DNA from: Enterobacteriaceae bacterium RIT691
GTDB lineage: Bacteria > Pseudomonadota > Gammaproteobacteria > Enterobacterales > Enterobacteriaceae
DNA length: 64,000 bases
NCBI GenBank assembly: GCA_009668205.1
Contig: WJYM01000002.1
Coordinates: 310,001 to 374,000 of the forward strand
Direction: 5' to 3'
Part shown: positions 1-7,715 of the stretch, piece after piece
Numbering within the stretch: position 1 is the first letter of the stretch
Layout of the letters: each line of letters opens with the position of its first letter
The notes under the pieces: generated by a model
What the model saw: the letters and a program-made list of their open reading frames with translations, nothing else
Databases searched by the model: none
What the model was told of the DNA's origin: nothing
Made by a program: the position numbers and the translations under genes

Positions 1-285
1 GATTTTTTCACCGCGGTCATCTTCGCCTGCACGTTGGGAATTGCCGTTTCAGCCATCAGCATCCCTATGCTGCTGATTCAGCTGTCGCTGGCTGCCGGAG
101 CCGCGCTGATTATGCCGCTGACCACGCCAATGATGCTGGCGGATTTCAGTGCCGTTGGGGGAATGTTGCTGCTGGCCACCGGGTTGCGCATCTGCGGAAT
201 TAAAATGTTTGCAGTGGTCAACATGTTACCCGCACTGCTTATTGCAATGCCGCTTTCCGTTGCGTGGACTGCTTTTTTCACCTGA
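1..285 (+). CDS. yqgA: YqgA, DUF554 family membrane protein (3' part only)
   Basis: The reading frame is open from the first base of the window and ends with TGA at 283-285, so the 5' part lies outside. The visible 94 residues are strongly hydrophobic, with several transmembrane stretches rich in Leu, Ala, Met and Gly, and fit the C-terminal half of the DUF554 family (YqgA), an inner-membrane protein of unknown role. In E. coli yqgA lies directly upstream of the tRNA gene pheV, and the same arrangement is seen here, which supports the call. The ATG at 34 is internal to this frame and is not the start. Confidence 0.85.
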   Translation, partial: DFFTAVIFACTLGIAVSAISIPMLLIQLSLAAGAALIMPLTTPMMLADFSAVGGMLLLATGLRICGIKMFAVVNMLPALLIAMPLSVAWTAFFT

Positions 286-351
286 AAAGGCATGCTTTTA
301 ACGCAATCTGGTGATAGATTGTTCAGTCTGCTGCGAAACAGATAAATTTCG

Positions 352-380
352 TTGACGAGGCGCAGTGATTACGGTTTAAT
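352..380 (+). promoter_or_regulatory. Sigma-70 promoter of tRNA-Phe with GC-rich discriminator
   Basis: A -35 element TTGACG (352-357) and a -10 element TTTAAT (375-380) are separated by exactly 17 bp. The -10 is followed by GCGCCCC, a GC-rich discriminator typical of stable-RNA promoters under stringent (ppGpp/DksA) control. The predicted start lies a few bases upstream of the mature tRNA 5' end at 391. Confidence 0.8.
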
Positions 381-390
381 GCGCCCCGTT

Positions 391-466
391 GCCCGGATAG
401 CTCAGTCGGTAGAGCAGGGGATTGAAAATCCCCGTGTCCTTGGTTCGATTCCGAGTCCGGGCACCA
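391..466 (+). tRNA. pheV: tRNA-Phe (anticodon GAA)
   Basis: A complete 76-nt tRNA with encoded CCA. The acceptor stem pairs GCCCGGA with TCCGGGC, the anticodon GAA is at 424-426 inside an anticodon arm GGGGA/TCCCC, and the T-arm contains GGTTCGATTCC. Position next to yqgA matches E. coli pheV, a well-known integration hotspot. The last 16 nt of the tRNA are the first part of a tandem repeat that continues downstream. Confidence 0.98.
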
Positions 467-477
467 CTATTTAAAGA

Positions 478-500
478 AACCAGCCTTAGGGCTGGTTTTT
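478..500 (+). terminator. Terminator directly behind tRNA-Phe
   Basis: The stem AACCAGCC (478-485) pairs with GGCTGGTT (489-496) around a 3-nt loop and runs into a T-tract before GC. It lies 12 nt past the tRNA CCA and is the first of four near-identical copies. Confidence 0.85.
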
Positions 501-642
501 TGCTTTCTGGAGCTCCGGACTCTTCATCGAACAGGTCCGATGATTCGCTGCAAGCAGCTCACCCCTCCGGGGCCAACGCGACAAGCGCGTTGTTCAAACG
601 CCTGCGGCGTTAGTCCGAGTCCGGGCACCACTTATTCAGAAA

Positions 643-666
643 AACCAGCCTACGGGCTGGTTTTTT
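643..666 (+). terminator. Second repeat-borne terminator
   Basis: The stem AACCAGCC/GGCTGGTT has a TACG loop and is followed by T6. It is the same hairpin as the one behind the tRNA, carried in repeat unit 2. Confidence 0.75.
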
Positions 667-807
667 GCTTTCCGGAGTTCCGGACTCTTCATCGAACAGG
701 TCCGATGATTCGCTGCGAGCAGCTCACCCCTCCGGGGCCAACGCGACAAGCGCGTTGTTCAAACGCCTGCGGCGTTAGTCCGAGTCCGGGCACCACTTAT
801 TTAAAGA

Positions 808-831
808 AACCAGCCTACGGGCTGGTTTTTT
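808..831 (+). terminator. Third repeat-borne terminator
   Basis: The same hairpin with a TACG loop and T-tract, in repeat unit 3. Confidence 0.75.
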
Positions 832-970
832 GCTTTTGCACTTCCGGACTCTTCATCGAACATGTCCGATGATTCGCTGCAAGCAGCTCACCCCTCCGGG
901 GCCAACGCGATAAGCGCGTTGTTCAAACGCCTGCGGCGTTAGTCCAAGTCCGGGCACCACTATTTAAAGA

Positions 971-994
971 AACCAGCCTACGGGCTGGTTTTTT
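971..994 (+). terminator. Fourth repeat-borne terminator
   Basis: The same hairpin with a TACG loop and T-tract, in the partial fourth unit. Similarity to the repeats ends about 45 bp downstream. Confidence 0.75.
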
Positions 995-1039
995 GCTTTC
1001 TGGAGTTCCGGACTCTTCATCGAACAGGTCCGATGATTC

Positions 1040-1382
1040 GCGGCTGGCAACTTACCCTCTAAAGTTCCAGACCGAACCAGAATCCAGTACACCAGGGTTA
1101 ACCGTAAGATGAGATCCGAAACCGAGAAATCTCTTAACTCGTAGAGAGTTTGCACTCTACGCATCGCAAATGACTTTCTATTTCATCTTAAATCTATTTT
1201 TCTCACTGCCCTGTTTGATCATAAATTACCTGGATAGATGAGAAAATATTATTAGATCTTGATAAAAAGTAAGCTATTTTCATGAGGCCAGAGAGGCCTC
1301 TCTTAACTATACTTAATTGACTCCCCTCAGAACACGTATAATGTCACACCTAATATTTCTCATGAAATTCGACGAGGTCAAG
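1040..1382. other. Intergenic boundary between repeats and AT-rich module
   Basis: No convincing gene is seen. Base composition drops sharply to AT-rich from about 1170, marking the left edge of the accessory module. There is no recognisable integrase or transposase remnant. A small inverted repeat GAGGCC-AGAGA-GGCCTC lies at 1284-1300, just upstream of the putative promoter, and could be an operator or a weak hairpin. Confidence 0.6.
1317..1342 (+). promoter_or_regulatory. Candidate promoter of the two-gene AT-rich module
   Basis: A perfect -10 hexamer TATAAT lies at 1337-1342, about 40 bp before the first start codon. The nearest good -35, TTGACT (1317-1322), is only 14 bp upstream, shorter than the usual 16-18 bp. 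The promoter may therefore rely on an activator or on a poorer -35. Confidence 0.45.
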
Positions 1383-1832
1383 ATGAAAATAAATTCTAAA
1401 GATTTACTTGCCTGGGATATCGTCGCAATCGCGCTTGATGCCGTTGACCCTTCGGAGAAGGAATATTTGGCCGACATAATATACACAACAAACAATTCAT
1501 CCGAACCCAAAGATATCTCAGGTGCATTTGATTCAGGACAAATAGTGGAATATACATCACAGTATCTTTTCCCTGCGGTCAAGTATGCTCTCGGTATCAT
1601 TGCACCAATGTATCTCGAAAGCATGGTCAACTTAAGCATTGAGCAACTTAAAAGAAAATACAGACACCATGTGAACGACGCGGAGCATGTTGATTACCGA
1701 ATAAAACACTCCTCCGATGATATCAAAAATATCGTTTTAGAGTATTGCATCAAAAATGGCATCACCAAGGAAACATCAGAGAATATTTCCAATGCCATAT
1801 TAGTCAGGTTATTTATCAGTGGTGAGAGGTAA
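1383..1832 (+). CDS. Unknown 149-residue protein, first gene of AT-rich module
   Basis: I do not recognise this protein. The ATG at 1383 is chosen over an upstream in-frame ATG because GACGAGGT sits at the right distance before it. The product looks soluble and mixed alpha, with no signal peptide and no clear transmembrane segment. It has an acidic N-terminal part and a Lys/Arg/His-rich middle around IEQLKRKYRHH. The stop is 3 nt before the start of the M48-type protease gene, so the two are almost certainly co-transcribed and perhaps translationally coupled. Codon and base use are much more AT-rich than in the surrounding genes, a sign of acquisition. A regulator, substrate or partner of the protease is possible, but nothing in the sequence shows which. 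Confidence 0.7.
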   Translation: MKINSKDLLAWDIVAIALDAVDPSEKEYLADIIYTTNNSSEPKDISGAFDSGQIVEYTSQYLFPAVKYALGIIAPMYLESMVNLSIEQLKRKYRHHVNDAEHVDYRIKHSSDDIKNIVLEYCIKNGITKETSENISNAILVRLFISGER

Positions 1833-1835
1833 CAG

Positions 1836-4073
1836 ATGAACAGAATTAATCAACTCTCTTTTTTCGATGAATCAAAACTTGGCATAAACTTACTAATAGT
1901 ATTTATGTGCGTTAGCTTCTATTATAATTATGGCCCTATCTCTATTTATCATTTAATTATGACAAAATCAAATGATTTTGGTCTCTCAGGGTTCTATGAT
2001 GTTTGCCTACTGATTTCACTCACCATTGCCGTCGATGTTTATAGAAAAACAAGCCGAATAATCAAATACAATGTACAAGCAATCCCTCTGGATGAAAGGC
2101 CTTTCAAACGATATTGTGAAGAAATTTGCCGAAACTTCACCTCTAAAAGAATACAAATAATGACAACATCAACGATGGGAGCAAACGCCTTCTATCAACA
2201 CTCCTTCTTCAAACCATCCATTGTTATTGAAAAAGGAATTTTATTGCAATATAAAAAAGGGAAAGATATATCGGGCATTCTCGCGCATGAATGCTCGCAC
2301 ATTGTCAGGAATGATTTTTGGTATATTACATTTGCCCTGAATATGACCTATACTTATTTAGCATTGAGTCTTATAAAAATTTTGGTTGTTGAGTGGGATT
2401 TCTGGTCCTTATGGTCTCTAAACGCTGGGGTATTACAAGGCTCCCCAGGGAGATATTATGGTTATTTATTATCATCTCTACCATTAGCGGCATACAACAT
2501 GGCTGCGAATATATTATTAATGTTATCCTTTACATTAATAATTCGTCATTTCATTCGCATGCGAGAATTATTAACTGATGAGTTCGCAGCACAAAAAGGG
2601 TTTCGACAGAACATATCACATCGCCTTACACTACAGGCTGTGAACAACAAAAAGATATTTTCTTTCCATCCTTCTGCCAAAGCCAGGAAAGAGGCTTTGG
2701 ATAATGGTTCTCTTTGGGGTAAAATAAACTACGGCTTTGTTTTCTCAATTTCATTTATAATACTTGGTACACTTTGGTTGACGGGTAGTGACATCATGGA
2801 TTTATTCGCAACTATTTTCAACATTAACGACAACGACTCTATTGATGATAGCATGGGGAAACTCCTTACCAATTACTCTGCGATAGCTTTTTTTATTTTA
2901 GCATTAGTCGCTTTATCCAGTATTACGCTAAACCATATAAACAGGGTCTCATCAACACTAATTTTTGAAAATAAAAAAATATCCATCATTGCGCAAAGAA
3001 TGCTATTCTGCTTTATCTTTTCGCTACTGGGATGTTTTTCTGCTGTCTTTTTTGGATCAGATTTACTTCACCAAATTGCAACAACCAAAAGAATCAACAC
3101 AAGTGAAATACGTTCAGAAACAATCTCAACAATCATACTATTCATCTACTATTTCTCCATTATTCTTTTTAGTGGCTTCGTCAGTTCATTTCTCTATATG
3201 CGACTATACATAAAAAAAACATACTTACGAATGGGATTCTTATTGCTAATTTGGCCTGTCAGTACATTAATTATATCAATAGTATTAACCATCCCTTTTT
3301 TATGGGCTGGTTACAACGTACCAGAGATCAGGTCTCTTTATATACCAATCAGCCAATTTATTATGCCAGAATTTAGCGATCTTAAAACTGACTTGTTTCA
3401 ATCAATCCCTGTTTTATTTATATTAGTTCCTTTGGAGATTTTTATTTTACTCCTTTTATCATCAATTCCGCTGCCAAAGTCAAACAGGAAAAACAATAGA
3501 CCTTATGGCCTTAGAGACATGCTCCAAACGCAAGTTCAGCCCCCTGTCAACAGGTCAGAAAATCAACATCGACGTTGCGCAAAAAAAATAGAATTAATGG
3601 GATATAAAATACTCCACCCTGTAGTTAGCTATCTGTATACAGAAAAGAATAACACCAGCAAACCTGTATTCATCTTTGCTATTGTTGGTTTTCTTTCTGT
3701 TTTATTCTTCTTTTTCAACAGCGGATATAATTTATACAAAGTCACAAAACCTGTTCAGCCATTAGTTCTCTACAAACCAACATCAGGTTTTCAGTTCAAC
3801 TATCCCTACGGACCTGACAAAGGGATCAGGACTTGGAAAAAAGCAGAGAAAGGCGTTTGGTGGGAAATATATCCTGACGCGAAGAGTAAAAATCAATTTA
3901 TGGAATTAGGAAAGGGCAGTATACAAGGTTGCTCTGGTGTTTTTGTTACTCAACATCCTAATCCCTTATTTCGGATTTTTATTCCTGACTCAGGATGTCA
4001 GCATATGTGGCTTTGGATGCAAAGTGGGAACGGTCAATGGAGTTTTTTAGGGAAAATGGAAAGGGTGAGTTAA
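1836..4073 (+). CDS. Multi-pass membrane M48-type metallopeptidase with extra C-terminal domain
   Basis: A 745-residue integral membrane protein. Two N-terminal membrane segments (about 15-42 and 53-68) precede a catalytic unit with the zinc motif HECSH at 151-155, a further Glu ligand in RELLTDEFA (E244) and the downstream M48 hallmark FHPSAKAR (277-284). Together these fit the HtpX/Ste24-like M48 group. At least six more hydrophobic segments follow (about 298-316, 347-363, 388-407, 428-455, 466-490, 525-545, 610-628), far more than in HtpX, then a roughly 110-residue soluble C-terminal domain with two Cys and many aromatic residues. The final segment should place that domain on the opposite face from the preceding loop. 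M48 enzymes cleave membrane or lipoprotein substrates; the substrate here is unknown. The gene is AT-rich and follows the 149-residue gene by 3 nt. Confidence 0.85.
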   Translation: MNRINQLSFFDESKLGINLLIVFMCVSFYYNYGPISIYHLIMTKSNDFGLSGFYDVCLLISLTIAVDVYRKTSRIIKYNVQAIPLDERPFKRYCEEICRNFTSKRIQIMTTSTMGANAFYQHSFFKPSIVIEKGILLQYKKGKDISGILAHECSHIVRNDFWYITFALNMTYTYLALSLIKILVVEWDFWSLWSLNAGVLQGSPGRYYGYLLSSLPLAAYNMAANILLMLSFTLIIRHFIRMRELLTDEFAAQKGFRQNISHRLTLQAVNNKKIFSFHPSAKARKEALDNGSLWGKINYGFVFSISFIILGTLWLTGSDIMDLFATIFNINDNDSIDDSMGKLLTNYSAIAFFILALVALSSITLNHINRVSSTLIFENKKISIIAQRMLFCFIFSLLGCFSAVFFGSDLLHQIATTKRINTSEIRSETISTIILFIYYFSIILFSGFVSSFLYMRLYIKKTYLRMGFLLLIWPVSTLIISIVLTIPFLWAGYNVPEIRSLYIPISQFIMPEFSDLKTDLFQSIPVLFILVPLEIFILLLLSSIPLPKSNRKNNRPYGLRDMLQTQVQPPVNRSENQHRRCAKKIELMGYKILHPVVSYLYTEKNNTSKPVFIFAIVGFLSVLFFFFNSGYNLYKVTKPVQPLVLYKPTSGFQFNYPYGPDKGIRTWKKAEKGVWWEIYPDAKSKNQFMELGKGSIQGCSGVFVTQHPNPLFRIFIPDSGCQHMWLWMQSGNGQWSFLGKMERVS

Positions 4074-4115
4074 CAAGAAAGTTGCAACTATCTGGTGAAT
4101 GAAGCAAACAAGGGT

Positions 4116-4147
4116 AAAAAAATGGCCGGGCACCGATGCGCCCGGCC
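4116..4147 (-). terminator. Rho-independent terminator of gss
   Basis: Read on the minus strand, GGCCGGGC pairs with GCCCGGCC around an 8-nt loop and is followed by a T-run (4122-4116). It lies just past the gss stop. It may also stop read-through from the convergent protease gene, but lacks a T-run on that side. Confidence 0.85.
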
Positions 4148-4155
4148 CTGGCTAT

Positions 4156-6018
4156 TTAGTGTTTCTTCTCTACGATCAGCGGTTCGATATCGCTCTCTTT
4201 CTTAATCACCAAAGAGTCATCTCCACGCAAGCAGGTCCCACCGTAGTGCCCTCCGACGGTAAAGGTGCAGACCTGAATGTACTTGCCATCCACCTTCGGC
4301 AAACACCAAAGCTGCTGATAGATGTTCTTACGATCGACGAATTTCCCCGAACTTTGGTCCAGAACCTCTTCATCATGGCTCACCAGATCGATGTTGCTGC
4401 CGCAGCGCCCAGAAATGGGTTTCACCGCATAACCTGTTTTTGCCAGTTCCTCATTCACCACAAAATCGGTATCCAGCAGATAACGGTGATGGGGGAACAG
4501 CTGCCACAGTACGGGCAGAATCGCCTTGTTGCCCGGGACCACTGTCCACAGCGGCTCGAACACCATCACTTCAGGGCGTAACAGCACGTCAATCAGACGG
4601 ACTTCATTCTGCGGATGCCCGGTGCGAATCGGCACCGCCGCAAACTCGGTTTCACTGACCTCACGCACCTGCTCAAGCGCCGTTTCCCACGCCCAGGTTT
4701 TCCAGACGCAGTTCACCGGGCGCTGGTCACCGTCGATCAATTGCCCTGCGGCATCCCACTGCAGTTCGTCCAGACCATATAAAATTTTGCTCTCAAATCC
4801 GGCCTCCGTCAGCGCACGCTGCATAAAGCGGGCGTGGTAGTTTTCCTCCAGATCTTTATCCTGCATGATGTGCACAAACGGACGTGCGGTGCTGTGTTTC
4901 CAGGCACCTATCAGCTCACTGAGCAAATCCTCTGAAGGATTGAAGCCTTTGCCGCGATAGCCTGTTTTCGCCCACTGTTCGAGGATCAGACCGCCTTCGG
5001 TGTGGCAGGAAGCGGAATCTGCGTTGTACTCATAGACTTTCAGTCCACGCTCATCCATACAGAAATCCATTCGCCCGGTGATCATATCGTGACGACGACG
5101 TTGCCAGGAAAGGCGCAGGCGCGGCCAGAGGATTTTCGGTATATCGAACAACGCCAGCAGATTGTCATCTTTCATCACCTTGTCGGTGGCATGCAGATAC
5201 ATCAGATGCAGTTCGTTGGTGGCTTTGATCAGCTCCTGCTCGGCGCACTTGGTGATGGTGAAGTACTGGCAGGGATCTTTGTTGATAAAATGGCCATTGG
5301 CACGCACGTAGGCTGCCTGCAGCGGCTCCTGTTCGTTCAGCCACTGACCGTCAAATTGGCCATGATTCTCCAGGCGCGCGCCGTGAATATTGAGCGCTTT
5401 CCCCGGCAGTGCAGGCTGTGGAAGACTGTGTTCGGTATCATCGGTCTGAATCATCCAGCCCAGGATAGCGGTGTCGTCAAAAGTGTCTTCAATGGTATAG
5501 CAGCCATCTTTCACCACCAGCGTCAGTTCTCGCGTCCACTGCTGCCCTGGCGGCAGCGGGTGGTGAACGACGTTCTGTTCCGCAACGCGGACTTTATCGC
5601 CCTGCAGTTGGGTGATTACCGCGACGTGTCCGGTTTCGTTGAACTCGCCGCCCTTCTGCCAAATCAACAGCGCACCCGCCGTCGGCTTGCGCTTTGAGCC
5701 ATTGGCAAAGGCCTGCAGCGGCAGCAGGTTGTCATTCACGACCTGGCGTAAAAAACGCAGAGAGAAAATCTCATACGCCATACCGACATCCGTAAACACA
5801 AAGCCGTAAGTCAAAAACAGGAAGCGGCGCGCAAACTCCACGCACTGCCATTTGTGGCCCATGTATTCGTTGTCGATATAGCTACGAAATGACGCATCGC
5901 CGTGGGAAAAGTTCTCGCCCAGGCTGCTGTAATTTGAGGAGTAAATCGCAACGCCTCCCGGCGCATAACCTAACAACGTACCAAAAGGAGCATCACTGCT
6001 GGACATACCTGTACTCAT
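4156..6018 (-). CDS. gss: Bifunctional glutathionylspermidine synthetase/amidase
   Basis: 620 residues, matching E. coli Gss (619). The N-terminal CHAP-type amidase domain (about 1-200) has its nucleophile in WQCVEFARR at C59, the same number as in E. coli. The C-terminal part (about 210-610) is the ATP-grasp-like synthetase with the conserved MDFCMDERGLKVYEYNADSA region. It condenses glutathione with spermidine using ATP and also hydrolyses the product, so it sets the balance of a polyamine-thiol conjugate that modifies protein cysteines under oxidative stress. It is monocistronic, with its own terminator. Its neighbours differ from E. coli on both sides: the AT-rich protease module downstream and the aldehyde dehydrogenase upstream. 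Confidence 0.96.
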   Translation of the reverse strand: MSTGMSSSDAPFGTLLGYAPGGVAIYSSNYSSLGENFSHGDASFRSYIDNEYMGHKWQCVEFARRFLFLTYGFVFTDVGMAYEIFSLRFLRQVVNDNLLPLQAFANGSKRKPTAGALLIWQKGGEFNETGHVAVITQLQGDKVRVAEQNVVHHPLPPGQQWTRELTLVVKDGCYTIEDTFDDTAILGWMIQTDDTEHSLPQPALPGKALNIHGARLENHGQFDGQWLNEQEPLQAAYVRANGHFINKDPCQYFTITKCAEQELIKATNELHLMYLHATDKVMKDDNLLALFDIPKILWPRLRLSWQRRRHDMITGRMDFCMDERGLKVYEYNADSASCHTEGGLILEQWAKTGYRGKGFNPSEDLLSELIGAWKHSTARPFVHIMQDKDLEENYHARFMQRALTEAGFESKILYGLDELQWDAAGQLIDGDQRPVNCVWKTWAWETALEQVREVSETEFAAVPIRTGHPQNEVRLIDVLLRPEVMVFEPLWTVVPGNKAILPVLWQLFPHHRYLLDTDFVVNEELAKTGYAVKPISGRCGSNIDLVSHDEEVLDQSSGKFVDRKNIYQQLWCLPKVDGKYIQVCTFTVGGHYGGTCLRGDDSLVIKKESDIEPLIVEKKH

Positions 6019-6160
6019 TCTTCCAACCTAAATTTTTCAGTTAGCGGAAGCAGGCGGCGGTCGAGGTGGAGTGTCGTCTGCACTCTGCCAGGGTTGTGGC
6101 AGAAGTGAATTCATCATACACCTGGCGGGGAAGTAATCGAAGCGGCGAGGAAGGCGGTTT

Positions 6161-6183
6161 TCCCTCTCCCTTTGGGAGAGGGT
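6161..6183. repeat. CCCTCTCCC-type palindrome between aldehyde dehydrogenase and gss
   Basis: CCCTCTCCC (6162-6170), a TTT loop and GGGAGAGGG (6174-6182) form a 9-bp perfect hairpin 12 bp beyond the aldehyde dehydrogenase stop. It belongs to the same palindromic family found elsewhere in the window at gene ends. The remaining intergenic DNA (6019-6160) shows nothing else clear. Confidence 0.75.
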
Positions 6184-6194
6184 TTGGCAGCGTC

Positions 6195-7610
6195 TTAGCC
6201 CACCATCAGGGTCTTCGCTTCCAGGTAAGCCTGCATGCCCCACTTACCCATTTCTCGGCCAAGGCCGGACTGTTTGAAGCCGCCGAACGGGGCTTTAGGT
6301 TCGTGCGCCAGGGTGTTGACCATTACGCGCCCGGAATCAATCTGTTGCGCAATACGGACCCCACGCTCGCGGTCACCGCTCAGCACCATCGCACTCAGGC
6401 CATAAGCCGTGTCATTGGCAATGTCGAGCGCCTGTGCCTCGTCGTCGTAAGGAATAATCACCAGCACCGGACCAAAAATTTCTTCCCGTGCGATGCGCAT
6501 CTGGTTGTGGCCCACAAAGACCGTCGGTTTCACGAACCACCCTTTTTCCAGATCTCCCGGACGTCCGACACCGCCCACCAGCCGTTTTGCGCCCTCTTCT
6601 TCCCCAAGGCGAATATAATCCTGCACGCGCTGCCACTGCTTTTGGCTAACCATTGGACCGATATCGGTTTTCGCATCCTGCGGATCGCCAGACTGCACGC
6701 GATTCACGGCGTCGATAATCGCCGCTTCAAACTCCGCCTGACGGCTGCGCGGCACCAGAATACGCGTTCCGGCAACGCACGCCTGCCCGCTGTTCATAAA
6801 CCCGGCCCCCAGAACCAACGGCATGGCCTGAGTCAGATCGGCATCATCCAGGATCAGGGTTGGCGATTTTCCGCCAAGTTCGAGCGTCACGCGCTTAAGT
6901 GATTGTGCCCCACTCGCGACGATATGTTTACCGACCGCGGTAGAACCGGTGAATGAAATCTTCGCGATATCAGGATGATGGTTAATCACATCGCCCACCA
7001 CGTCACCCCGTCCGGTGATGATGTTGAACACACCCGCCGGGATGCCGGCTTCGTGCAGCGCTTCGGTGATCACCTGCGTCTGGATAGCGCTCATTTCGCT
7101 TGGTTTAATGACGGCAGTACAACCCGCAGCCATCGCCGTCGCCAGCTTGTTGCAGATGAAACCCGCATCGCTGTTCCATGGCGTAATCAACCCTGCTACG
7201 CCGACCGGCGTCATGATGACCTGCGCACTCCCCGCCTGTTCCACGAACTCAAAGTCTTCCAGCGCTTCAATCGCCTGAGCGATGACATCGGCAGGGTATT
7301 GCGCCATCCAGCGACCCCGCACTTTGGGTGCGCCGTACTCTGTGACAATGGCGTCCAATAACTCCTCTTCACGCGCTGCCACCGCTTTGTGCATGCGCTT
7401 CAGTACCGCAATACGTTCCTCTTTGCTGGTTTTCGACCACGCAGGGAACGCCGCTTTTGCGGCGGCAATCGCGTTCTGTGCATCCACTTCATCCGCCAGA
7501 CGTACCGTGCCAATCACCGCTTCAGTTGAAGGGTTAAAGAGCTCAAAAAGTTCCGTGCCGTGCGGCGTCACAAATTCACCGTTGATATAAATACTGTCGA
7601 TCTGCTGCAT
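6195..7610 (-). CDS. NAD(P)-dependent aldehyde dehydrogenase
   Basis: 471 residues covering the whole ALDH fold. Visible landmarks are the catalytic Cys in NSGQACVAG (C278), the general-base Glu in TLELGGKSP (E244), the oxyanion Asn in PWN (N146), the cofactor Lys in IKPSE (K169) and the Rossmann motif FTGSTAVGK. It oxidises an aldehyde to the acid; the substrate cannot be read from sequence. A strong GAGGAAA ribosome site precedes the ATG. It is transcribed divergently from a LysR gene 105 bp away, the usual arrangement for a regulator and its target. It is not part of the E. coli gss region, so it is an accessory gene with host-like composition. Confidence 0.9.
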   Translation of the reverse strand: MQQIDSIYINGEFVTPHGTELFELFNPSTEAVIGTVRLADEVDAQNAIAAAKAAFPAWSKTSKEERIAVLKRMHKAVAAREEELLDAIVTEYGAPKVRGRWMAQYPADVIAQAIEALEDFEFVEQAGSAQVIMTPVGVAGLITPWNSDAGFICNKLATAMAAGCTAVIKPSEMSAIQTQVITEALHEAGIPAGVFNIITGRGDVVGDVINHHPDIAKISFTGSTAVGKHIVASGAQSLKRVTLELGGKSPTLILDDADLTQAMPLVLGAGFMNSGQACVAGTRILVPRSRQAEFEAAIIDAVNRVQSGDPQDAKTDIGPMVSQKQWQRVQDYIRLGEEEGAKRLVGGVGRPGDLEKGWFVKPTVFVGHNQMRIAREEIFGPVLVIIPYDDEAQALDIANDTAYGLSAMVLSGDRERGVRIAQQIDSGRVMVNTLAHEPKAPFGGFKQSGLGREMGKWGMQAYLEAKTLMVG

Positions 7611-7715
7611 GATGTGTTTCCTCGAATAATGTTGATGCAGCCAGTATAGAAACAGATGATCGCTACGATAAGAGGGTCTATCCTGTACGGACTGTACCGA
7701 AAATCAGGATAATCT
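7611..7715. promoter_or_regulatory. Divergent control region, aldehyde dehydrogenase / LysR
   Basis: This 105-bp gap must hold both promoters and probably the LysR binding site. TCCTGTACGGACTGTACCG (7681-7699) contains the near-repeat CTGTACGGACTGTACCG, a candidate operator. The T-N11-A site was not resolved with confidence. Confidence 0.4.

Larger units (their letters stand above)
451..1039 (+). repeat. Tandem repeats each starting with the tRNA-Phe 3' end
   Basis: Direct repeats begin at 451 (inside the tRNA), 615, 780 and 944, so units are 164-165 bp, and the last is partial and diverges near 1039. Each unit holds CCGAGTCCGGGCACCAC (CCAAG in the last), a terminator hairpin, a conserved stretch with TCCGGACTCTTCATCGAAC, then three short hairpins: CCCC/GGGG, CAACGCG/CGCGTTG and CGCC/GGCG. 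The layout resembles the repeats with duplicated tRNA 3' ends behind tyrT in E. coli, the source of rtT RNA. Here the host gene is tRNA-Phe. Differences between units are few, which suggests recent amplification or gene conversion. Confidence 0.93.

Noticed and set aside
540..872. 110-residue open frame over the tRNA-Phe repeats
   Set aside because: It consists of repeat units with terminators inside and no plausible ribosome site; more likely structured RNA. Kept only as a finding.
1040..1382. Integrase or toxin-antitoxin gene next to tRNA-Phe
   Set aside because: No coding frame of reasonable quality; no att-int structure recognised.
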